Below are positions 57,173-64,000 of a DNA stretch of 64,000 nt, in pieces. The stretch comes from Clostridia bacterium (GTDB taxonomy: Bacteria > Bacillota > Clostridia > Christensenellales > Pumilibacteraceae). The notes below the pieces were generated by a model that was given only the letters and a program-made list of their open reading frames with translations, was not told the DNA's origin and made no database searches. How positions within the stretch are numbered: position 1 is the stretch's first letter; each line of letters begins with the position of its first letter. The stretch is from assembly GCA_022791055.1 (NCBI GenBank), contig JAAVYI010000039.1:1-64000 (forward strand), written 5' to 3'. Made by a program: the position numbers and the translations under genes.

Positions 57173-58302
57173 GCCGCACCCCCTGCTTTCGGCTCGCTCG
57201 GTACGCGCGACCCGTCCGCCGCCTTGATGCGCACCTTCTTTTCCTTATAATATCCGAACGGGCGCGGCACGACAAAACGGTCGATGAGCGGCACCGTGAT
57301 ATTCATGATGACGATCGCAAAGCTCATGCCTTCGGGATAGTCGGCAAACACGCGGATCAGCATGGTGACGAGCGAGACGCCGATGCAATAAATAACCTGC
57401 CCCCAGAACGTGTTGGGGCTGGTCGCATAGTCTGTCACCATGAACACCGCGCCGAAGATCAAGCCGCCCGAACAGACGTGCGCCAACATGTTGTTGACGA
57501 GGCGCGGCCCCGAAAGGTGCATGTTGATGAGACCGTCGAACAAAAGCGCGAACACTGCGGCGCTGCCGACGACGATCAGCGGCAGGCGGAAATCGATGAC
57601 CTTACGGATCGACAAATACAGATAGCCGATGATAATGGCGATGATACACGTTTCGCCGACGGCGGCGCTGCCTTTGTTGCCGATAAACATATTGAACAAC
57701 AGGTTGGCCGCGCTCGTCTTTTTACTGCCCGTCAGCCAGGTCGCGCCGGTGGTCGCGTTGGCCACCAGTCCGATTGTCTGCACGGCGGCGAGCGGCGCAA
57801 TGGCGAACAGGAAAATGCGCCCCATGGCGGCCGGGTTGACGAAGTTCTTACCGATCCCGCCGAACAGCTTTTTGACGATCATCATAATGAAGATCGACGC
57901 AAACAAGCACAGGATCAACGTGTCGAAACTGAACGCGATGTTGTCGATCTCGTGCGCCGCGTTTTTGACGTAGAAATTCCAGTCCCAGGCAGGCAATTTG
58001 ATTTTGGACGGCAGATTAAGCGCCAACAACAAGCCGGACACCAGGCACGAGCAGTCCCACACCGAGGACGCGCGCACCCCTTCGCGGCTCCATTTCTTGG
58101 TCGCGATCAAATCGTACAAAAGTTCGGCGCCGAAACAGCCGGCCATACAGACGACGGCGTTGATGACGACGTGATACCCGAAGTACACGACGGCGGCCAC
58201 CGTCACCGGCATCAGCGCCAGCAATACGTCGAGCATGATGCGCCGCGTCGAGTTGTTGGGTTTTGCGATATGCGGAGAGGCGGATATGGTCAAACTGTTC
58301 AT
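57169..58302 (-). CDS. rnfD: Rnf complex subunit D
   Basis: Membrane subunit with about ten helices and a covalently bound FMN. The flavinylation motif NATTGATWLTG is near residue 186. Other family blocks include GKNFVNPAAMGRIFLF and MVTDYATSPNTFWGQ. At 377 aa it is longer than many RnfD (about 310-350) because of an extra loop near residues 105-125 (WDWNFYVKNAAHEIDN). It overlaps rnfC by four bases at its start and rnfG at its end. Confidence 0.95.
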   Translation of the reverse strand: MNSLTISASPHIAKPNNSTRRIMLDVLLALMPVTVAAVVYFGYHVVINAVVCMAGCFGAELLYDLIATKKWSREGVRASSVWDCSCLVSGLLLALNLPSKIKLPAWDWNFYVKNAAHEIDNIAFSFDTLILCLFASIFIMMIVKKLFGGIGKNFVNPAAMGRIFLFAIAPLAAVQTIGLVANATTGATWLTGSKKTSAANLLFNMFIGNKGSAAVGETCIIAIIIGYLYLSIRKVIDFRLPLIVVGSAAVFALLFDGLINMHLSGPRLVNNMLAHVCSGGLIFGAVFMVTDYATSPNTFWGQVIYCIGVSLVTMLIRVFADYPEGMSFAIVIMNITVPLIDRFVVPRPFGYYKEKKVRIKAADGSRVPSEPKAGGAA

Positions 58303-59594
58303 TTTTTAGCCTCCCGTACTTTCTTTTTGGCCAAACGGATCGACTGCACGAGCGGACGCTTGGCCGGGCAAACATAGGCGCAACTGCCGCATTCGATACA
58401 GTTGAGCGCCCCGTACTTGACGGCGCCGTCCATGTCACCCGACAGCGCGCACGCGTCGATAAACATCGGCATCAGTTTCATCGGACAGACTTTCGCGCAG
58501 CGGGCGCAGTTGATGCACGGCCCGGGTACGGCGGTATTAGCCTCTTCTCGCGTCAACAGCAACAGGCAACTGGTCGTTTTGGTCGCGGCGATCTCCGCGC
58601 CCGCCACCGCCACGCCCATCATCGGACCGCCGTTGATCATTTTGACGATGTCGCCCTTTTCGCCGCCGCAGAACGCCAACAGATCGGCGTACAGCGTGCC
58701 GTTCGACACCCAAACGTTTTTCGGCTCGACGACGCCGCCGCCCGTCACCGTCATGATCCGCTTATACAGCGTCTGCCCCTCTTTGACGGCCAAATATGCC
58801 GACAGCGCGGTATGCACGTTGTTGACGACGCACCCGACCGCTGCCGGCAGCTTGCCGACCGGCACTTTGCGCCGCGTGACGGCGTAAATCAGCTGTTTTT
58901 CGGCGCCTTGCGGGTACTTGGTCACCACCGGCACCACTTCGGCGTTGAAGTTGTTGCGCGCGATCGACTCGTTGAGCTTGGCGATCGCGTCGGGCTTGTT
59001 CTCCTCGACGGCGAACGTCGCGTGCCGAACGCCGGCGGCTTCGGCGAGAAGCAGCGCGCCGCGGATCAGATTGTCGGTATATTCGAGCATGATGCGGTGG
59101 TCGCAGGTAATGTACGGCTCGCATTCGGCGCCGTTTACGATAAACGTGTCGACGCTCGTCTTATGGTCGAGCTTGACTTCGGTCGGAAATCCCGCGCCGC
59201 CCATGCCGACAATGCCGCAGTAGCGCACGCGCTCGATGATCTGCGCGCGATCGGGGTTGTCGAGCGGCTCCAAACGATCCTCGACATACTGCCCGTCGTT
59301 CTCGATGACGATATGATCGCACCGTCCCGACGCAGTCGCGCGCTTTTCGATCGCTTTGACCGTACCGGAAACCGAGGAAAATATGTTAGCGGATATTTTC
59401 CCTTCTTCCATGGCGATCAACTGCCCCATTTTGACCGTATCGCCCGGCCGGACGACGGGCGTAGCCGGTTTGCCGATATGCTGGGCTACGGGGATATACA
59501 CGACGGCGGGCGCGGGTACCGTTTCGATACCCTTGCGCTCGGTCATCGCTTTGTTCGCCTGCGGATGCACCCCGCGGGAAAACGTATTCTTCAA
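58299..59594 (-). CDS. rnfC: Rnf complex subunit C
   Basis: NADH-dehydrogenase-like soluble subunit with FMN and two [4Fe-4S] clusters. The N-terminal RnfC domain (TFSRGVHPQANKAMTE), the Gly-rich GMGGAGFPTEVKL nucleotide region near 139, the SLBB domain, then CINCARCAKVCP near 360 and CIECGSCAYVCP near 398. I start at TTG 59594 with AAGGAG 8 bases upstream. The frame is open upstream without a stop through the TauE-like gene, so a fused product is possible. At 431 aa it is typical. A promoter lies at 59628. Confidence 0.93.
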   Translation of the reverse strand: MKNTFSRGVHPQANKAMTERKGIETVPAPAVVYIPVAQHIGKPATPVVRPGDTVKMGQLIAMEEGKISANIFSSVSGTVKAIEKRATASGRCDHIVIENDGQYVEDRLEPLDNPDRAQIIERVRYCGIVGMGGAGFPTEVKLDHKTSVDTFIVNGAECEPYITCDHRIMLEYTDNLIRGALLLAEAAGVRHATFAVEENKPDAIAKLNESIARNNFNAEVVPVVTKYPQGAEKQLIYAVTRRKVPVGKLPAAVGCVVNNVHTALSAYLAVKEGQTLYKRIMTVTGGGVVEPKNVWVSNGTLYADLLAFCGGEKGDIVKMINGGPMMGVAVAGAEIAATKTTSCLLLLTREEANTAVPGPCINCARCAKVCPMKLMPMFIDACALSGDMDGAVKYGALNCIECGSCAYVCPAKRPLVQSIRLAKKKVREAKK

Positions 59595-60050
59595 ATTCTT
59601 CACTCCTTCGGCGTTCGTTCGTCCCTTATTGTACCATACCGAACCACCCTTTGTAAAGGATTTACGGCGAAATTTTATAGTACGTATTAGATTATATAGA
59701 ATGGTACCCAACTGGTACAACCCCAATACAATCAGAAATATGCCGAACCAGCGCGAAAGCGCGCGCCCGCCGACCGCGCGACTGAGATATGCCGCGGCAA
59801 CGCTGGCCGCGACGGCGGGAAGAGCCACCCACAAGAGATATTTGAAGTCGATCAGTTTGTTTTTAAGATGCACGGCCAGCGCTACGGCGGACATGGGAAT
59901 AAACGCCGCGAGGTTGATCGCCTGCGCGGTGTGCTGTTCGACGCCGGCAAGAAGCGTCATCAACGGAATGAGCAACGTGCCGCCGCCCATGCCCATGCCG
60001 CCGATAATGCCGCCGGCAATGCCGATAAGAATGAGAAGAAGGACGCTCAT
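59595..60050 (-). CDS. TauE/SafE-family membrane protein, second half, without its own stop codon
   Basis: Begins at ATG 60050, overlapping the stop of the first TauE-like gene as ATGA. It has GGIIGGMGMGGGTLLIPLMTL, the Gly-rich TauE repeat, and four hydrophobic segments ending near RWFGIFLIVLGLYQLGTILY. After that the frame runs through a basic stretch and straight into rnfC with no stop. The coordinate 59595 is where I place the rnfC start, not a real end. TauE/SafE proteins export sulfite or other organosulfur anions. Short half-size pairs are common in Clostridia. Confidence 0.75.
59628..59657 (-). promoter_or_regulatory. Internal promoter of the rnf operon
   Basis: TTTACA (59657-59652), an 18-base spacer and TACAAT (59633-59628). 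It lies inside the 3' end of the TauE-like frame, 34 bases before the rnfC TTG. Confidence 0.6.
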
Positions 60051-60412
60051 CCGATCGCCAACTTGACGCCGACGCCCAGCATCAAAAGCGAAAAAATGAC
60101 GCCGACCAGCGTGGGGCTGATTTTCTTGAGCAGCAGCGCCCCGGCAAGCCCGCCCGCAATCACGCCGACGGTGACATAGCCGAAGCTCGGCCAGTCCATG
60201 CTGCCGCCGACAATGTAGGTGACGGCGCTTGCGATACACATCGGCAGGATCAGCAGGATCGCCGTCGCGTGGGCGCGCTTGGTGTTGACGTGCAGTCCCT
60301 TTTCCAAAAGCGGCACGAGCAGCATACCGCCGCCCCCGCCGAAGAAGCCGTTGACAAAGCCGACGACGGCGCCGCCCGCGGTTTCGACGATTTTTTCGAT
60401 AGCCTTTTTCAT
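60047..60412 (-). CDS. TauE/SafE-family membrane protein, first half
   Basis: A 121-aa half-size transporter domain: VGFVNGFFGGGGGMLLVPLL is the conserved Gly-rich helix, followed by HATAILLILPMCIASAVTYI and two more hydrophobic segments. It likely pairs with the next gene to make a full TauE/SafE unit. ATG 60412 has no clear Shine-Dalgarno. A weak promoter (60443-60471) precedes it. Substrate unknown. Confidence 0.85.
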   Translation of the reverse strand: MKKAIEKIVETAGGAVVGFVNGFFGGGGGMLLVPLLEKGLHVNTKRAHATAILLILPMCIASAVTYIVGGSMDWPSFGYVTVGVIAGGLAGALLLKKISPTLVGVIFSLLMLGVGVKLAIG

Positions 60413-60442
60413 ACTTAAATAGTTTTGCCCATAATTCCGCAA

Positions 60443-60471
60443 ATTATATACGACGGCGCGACGCATAAGAA
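60443..60471 (-). promoter_or_regulatory. Possible promoter of the TauE-like pair
   Basis: TTCTTA, a 17-base spacer and TATAAT (60448-60443). The -10 is good and the -35 is weak. Confidence 0.45.
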
Positions 60472-60542
60472 CGCGCGCGGCGGCTCATAGTATGGATATG
60501 CGGCGGCGGTCAAATTTTTTTGGCGAATATGGCTTATTTTGA

Positions 60543-60571
60543 TTGCCAACCATACGCAAATGCGGTATAAT
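60543..60571 (+). promoter_or_regulatory. Promoter of the large surface protein gene
   Basis: TTGCCA (60543-60548), a 17-base spacer and TATAAT (60566-60571), with a second TATAAT eight bases later. The leader is about 65 bases. Confidence 0.7.
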
Positions 60572-60645
60572 TGTATAATGTGTAACGTGGGCTTTTTGCG
60601 CCGTACACGTATTACTACGAAATTCATTATGTAAGGTGTGACAAA

Positions 60646-63600
60646 ATGGTAAAGACGAAATCGAAACGCACATGGACAACGGCAATATCGCTGCTACTGG
60701 GTTTGCTGCTCGCGTTAGGCGCTCTACATGGGTTGCCGATCAAAGCGAGCGCCGCCGATGAGGACGGGCGTTTCGTCGAATATCCCAACACCCCGGTGAC
60801 CGACGTCACCAACCGCCAGTTCGACGACAGCGGCTCCTACCCCGTCTCGCCCTCCGGTTGGACGGAATCGGCGCTCGACGGTGTCAGCAAGGGCAACACC
60901 AAAAGCGGTGTCATCAGCCTGGATGCCAAAACGTATAGCGATATTTCCAAGGAAAAGCACGGCCTTTACAAGTATCCCGAATATAAGGACGGCGCAGATA
61001 TTCCGCGTACCCCGTTCGGCACGGCCGAATACAAAGACACCAACAAAAAAGTGCTTTTGATCAATACCGACGGATCGGAAACCGCTTTCGGTTACACTTC
61101 GTCTACGTTCACTTTAGAGCCGAACAGCTTTTACTCGATCAGCGTGTACGTCAAGACGGGCGACTTCAAAGAAGGCACGGGCGCGACCGTGCGTTTGAGC
61201 GGCGTCGACGTCAAAGGCGATAAGGACGAGCCGAACGCGATCAAAGAACTGGCGTTTCGCAACATCAATACCGTCGACAAAGATCGTGACGGCAACCCCG
61301 TTGCTTTGACTAAGGACAACCTGTACGGGTTTAAACAGTACAAAATGTACGTCGAGACGTCGTACGTGTCCTCGACTGCGTCGTTGGTTCTTGCCGTCGG
61401 CGATAAAGTGACCGATGCCGACAAGGGTATCAACTACTTCCGCCCGGCCAACGGCTATGCGTTCTTTGACAATATCGAGATCAACCGCATGTCGCCGACC
61501 TCTTTCCGCCACGAGACGCAGGGTATTGTCGAAGAAAGCGCGGCAGCCAACAAAGACGGCCGTTATATCCACACCGTCGGCACAACGACCGTCGCGCTGT
61601 TAAACCGCGGCGAAACGGTGTTGAACGGCGATTTCCAAAACGAAACCGGTTGGACGCGCGTCGAGACCGAAGACTACGATTCGGGCAACGCCGTTGCCGG
61701 CCTGTACAACGCCAATCAGACGTTTTCCGAGGGCGGCAATCCGTACCACTTGACCGCCGACCCGGTCTCTCCGATCGGCAAAACCTATGATAACGAGAAA
61801 CCTAACAATATCTTCGTGCTTTCGTCTTACAGTTCGTACACCGAAAAATACGCCGACGTTGCCGCAGCCTACCGTTCGGTCGACTTTACCGTCGAGCGCC
61901 ACAGCTACACGCGCTTGAGCGTTTGGGTCAAGACGCAAGACCTCGAGGGCAACGCCTCGATCGCCGTCGTCGGCAAGAATGTTTTGAACGACAACGAGAA
62001 AGAAGAACTCGAATTTTCGCAGACCGTCACCGGCGACGACAGCAACGCATCGCGCTACGGCTGGAAAGAATACGCTTTCTATATCAAGGGCAGCACGCTG
62101 AAAAATTACGACGTGCATCTCGAATTGCGCTTAGGGTCTAAAGATTCGACCGCCAAAGGCGTTGCCATGTTCGGCGACATTCGCAGCGAGAAGATCACCT
62201 ACAGCGAATACAATACCAACAGCGCGGCCGAAACGCAGGTGACGTTCGACGGCACCTATGCCGACACGGGCGTAGCCAACGGCTTGTTCATGAACGCCGG
62301 CGACTACGAACTCGACGAGAACGGCGCGCCCAAGTACCCCCTCACCCCCGCCGAATGGACGAGCGGCGACGCGGCGACGGTCGGCACGCCCGGTTTTGCG
62401 ACCGACAAGGTGGAAACCGAGGGCGTTGCAAGCGGTATCGTTCCGATCGACGACGCACATTTCAACGCGCACCGCAAATTCTACAATGACGCGACCAACC
62501 CGATCCCGGGCGGAACGGGCAACCTGTTGCTGATCAGCGCGAGCAAGCCGACCGCCGTATACTATGCGTCCCCGTCGCTGACCGTCGCGGCGTCGACCAA
62601 CTACGCGCTCACCGTCAGCTTGAAAACCGACCGTATCGAGGGCTACGGCGCAAGCCTTGTCCTCAAAAACAGTTCGGGCGCGGTCGTCTCGACGATCGAG
62701 AACATCACAAACACCTACGGACAGTTTAAGGATTACACGTTCTATATCGAGGGCGGCGCGGCCGAAAAGACGGTCACCGTCGAACTGTGGCTGGGACTGA
62801 ACGACCGCAAAGACAACTCGACCAAACTCTCGACGGGCGACGTGTTCGTCAAGAAAGTTGCGCTCACGTCTGTGACCGAGGCGGCCGACATGACCGCTAA
62901 GGCCGACGGATATATCGCGGCTTTGAAGAACAACACCGTAACCGGCCCGCACCGCATCGCATACAGCTACTACTCGTTCAAGGTCGAGAATCTGACCGCA
63001 TTCGACGTGTATGACGATAGCGTCGTCAAAACGGCTTACAACTGGAGTTTGACCGACGGCAAGGCCGGCGACGTCAAGTACGGCATCTTCAACGCCGCGC
63101 AGTTACCCGCAGGCCAAACCGAAATACCCGCCGGGTTCGACAACGGCGCATACACGACGCCGGGCGTGCTGTACTTGCACAACACCTCCCCCACCTATGC
63201 GCGGATCTTGAGCAGCAACACGTTCAATCTTGCCGAGAACACCTATCACAAGATGACCGTCCGCTTGAAAGTCGATTTGCCCGAATCGTTTGAAAACAGC
63301 GAAACGGCGATCGGCGCGGGCGTTGAGCTGACCGGCACCGACTTCAAATTCAAGGATATTCGTAAAACGGCCTACGTCGCCGACACGAACAACCCGTCGG
63401 AGACGACCGACCGCGAGTACTACCGCGAATTTACCTTCTATATCCGTGCCGAGGCCGCGACCGACGTCGGCGTGGCGATCACGCTCGGCGGCAACAAATT
63501 CTCCAACGAGCATGTCTCCGGCCGCGTATACGTCAATTCGATCGACGTGCAGGAGATCAGCAATACCGAATACGAAATGAAAGAGGCGGAGATCGCCGCG

Positions 63601-64000
63601 CTCGAAGAGGACGACAAAACCGACCCTTACACCGTATTGGCGCACATCACTGCGGCCAACACCGATGATTCCGGCACCGACGAAACGCCGTCCGAAGAGG
63701 AAACCGGCGGCAGCGCCGTGCAGTGGTGGTTGATCCCGTCGATCCTGTTCGCGGTCGCGATCCTGATCGCCGTTGTCGGCTTTACCGCACGCAAACTGGT
63801 CGACAAGCGCAGCAAGCGCAAGACCACCGAAAAGATGCCCGAATACGACCGCCGCGCTACGCTCCATAAGCAGCACAACCGGACGGCGAAAGACGAGGAC
63901 AAGGTCGAGACCGTTGACGACACGCCGGCAGACGATACGACATACGACACGTTCGACGACGAAACCGATGTCAAGCCCGTGAAAGCGCCTGCGGACGCCG
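60646..64000 (+). CDS. Large secreted, membrane-anchored modular protein (cut by window end)
   Basis: The frame is open from ATG 60646 (AAGGTG upstream) to the end: 1118 codons so far. A signal peptide (TAISLLLGLLLALGALHGL, then IKASA-A) is followed by four divergent beta-rich modules at about residues 150-285, 410-515, 640-745 and 855-975. Each has a pattern like YxxLSVWVKTxDLEG, then KEYxFYIKG, then xxLELRLG. They look like carbohydrate-binding or Ig-like folds. A Glu/Thr-rich stretch (DETPSEEETGGS), one membrane helix (WWLIPSILFAVAILIAVVGF, about 1025-1045) and a charged cytosolic tail follow. There is no LPXTG motif so far. No catalytic domain is visible. Confidence 0.85.
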   Translation, partial: MVKTKSKRTWTTAISLLLGLLLALGALHGLPIKASAADEDGRFVEYPNTPVTDVTNRQFDDSGSYPVSPSGWTESALDGVSKGNTKSGVISLDAKTYSDISKEKHGLYKYPEYKDGADIPRTPFGTAEYKDTNKKVLLINTDGSETAFGYTSSTFTLEPNSFYSISVYVKTGDFKEGTGATVRLSGVDVKGDKDEPNAIKELAFRNINTVDKDRDGNPVALTKDNLYGFKQYKMYVETSYVSSTASLVLAVGDKVTDADKGINYFRPANGYAFFDNIEINRMSPTSFRHETQGIVEESAAANKDGRYIHTVGTTTVALLNRGETVLNGDFQNETGWTRVETEDYDSGNAVAGLYNANQTFSEGGNPYHLTADPVSPIGKTYDNEKPNNIFVLSSYSSYTEKYADVAAAYRSVDFTVERHSYTRLSVWVKTQDLEGNASIAVVGKNVLNDNEKEELEFSQTVTGDDSNASRYGWKEYAFYIKGSTLKNYDVHLELRLGSKDSTAKGVAMFGDIRSEKITYSEYNTNSAAETQVTFDGTYADTGVANGLFMNAGDYELDENGAPKYPLTPAEWTSGDAATVGTPGFATDKVETEGVASGIVPIDDAHFNAHRKFYNDATNPIPGGTGNLLLISASKPTAVYYASPSLTVAASTNYALTVSLKTDRIEGYGASLVLKNSSGAVVSTIENITNTYGQFKDYTFYIEGGAAEKTVTVELWLGLNDRKDNSTKLSTGDVFVKKVALTSVTEAADMTAKADGYIAALKNNTVTGPHRIAYSYYSFKVENLTAFDVYDDSVVKTAYNWSLTDGKAGDVKYGIFNAAQLPAGQTEIPAGFDNGAYTTPGVLYLHNTSPTYARILSSNTFNLAENTYHKMTVRLKVDLPESFENSETAIGAGVELTGTDFKFKDIRKTAYVADTNNPSETTDREYYREFTFYIRAEAATDVGVAITLGGNKFSNEHVSGRVYVNSIDVQEISNTEYEMKEAEIAALEEDDKTDPYTVLAHITAANTDDSGTDETPSEEETGGSAVQWWLIPSILFAVAILIAVVGFTARKLVDKRSKRKTTEKMPEYDRRATLHKQHNRTAKDEDKVETVDDTPADDTTYDTFDDETDVKPVKAPADA

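Overview
This 64 kb window looks like chromosome of a strictly anaerobic, fermentative Clostridia-like member of the Bacillota. The evidence is an Rnf complex, a multi-subunit electron-bifurcating [FeFe] hydrogenase with a sensory hydrogenase module, the lspA-rluD-pyrR-pyrB order, tig-clpP-clpX, NAD-linked PyrK/PyrD, DapL and a PyrR-type pyrimidine operon. Strong Shine-Dalgarno sequences and TTGACA/TATAAT promoters with 17-base spacers are common. Base composition is GC-rich in the core genes and more AT-rich in the first 4.4 kb and in one acetyltransferase gene. A lineage near Christensenellales is only a guess. I saw no rRNA, tRNA or CRISPR array.

Layout. Bases 1-4.4 kb are a mobile or phage-like segment: small unknown genes, a J-domain protein, an XRE-type repressor with a divergent operator, and an IS30-family transposase beside large palindromes. 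Bases 4.4-9.7 kb hold the proteostasis genes tig-clpP-clpX and a divergent, apparently leaderless rqcH. Bases 9.8-11.1 kb hold three small membrane proteins and a MITE-like repeat. Bases 11.1-21.4 kb (minus strand) are one long transcription unit: ATP-grasp ligase, YggS, SepF, LspA, RluD, PyrR, PyrB, PyrC, PyrF, PyrK, PyrD, PyrE. An AT-rich acetyltransferase gene separates it from 22.2-30.5 kb, a hydrogen-metabolism operon: DRTGG, RsbW-like ATPase, HydS-like protein, DRTGG, PHP, HndA, histidine-kinase-like ATPase, HndB, HndC, HndD. Bases 30.6-35 kb carry a SPOR-like protein, a DUF6062-like protein, a repeat lipoprotein with a C-tract in its promoter, an MBL hydrolase and a probable 6S RNA. Bases 35-47.4 kb (minus) are a nitrogen, nucleotide and lysine cluster: glnA, ANTAR regulator, purF, carA, a carB-dapF fusion, pyrG, thuA-like, dapL. 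Bases 47.6-52.8 kb hold phosphoglucomutase, an ABC exporter and a MATE transporter. Bases 52.9-60.4 kb are two TauE/SafE halves followed by rnfCDGEAB and a lipoprotein. From 60.6 kb to the end is a large secreted, membrane-anchored modular protein that runs off the window.

The genes work together as follows. Carbamoyl phosphate from CarAB feeds PyrB-PyrC-PyrDK-PyrE-PyrF and then PyrG. Glutamine from GlnA feeds CarA, PurF and PyrG. The Hnd hydrogenase and Rnf connect NADH, ferredoxin and membrane ion gradients.

The most interesting unexplained signal is a dispersed structured element, with at least four copies at 13.7, 16.1, 28.4 and 54.7 kb. Each copy lies at the stop codon of a minus-strand gene inside an operon, in the same orientation. 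Each has long complementary arms and a small central hairpin showing a compensatory base change. Other notable points are the CarB-DapF fusion, the TauE-RnfC frame continuity, a duplicated FMN domain in RnfG, a probable phase-variable promoter, and two apparently leaderless genes.
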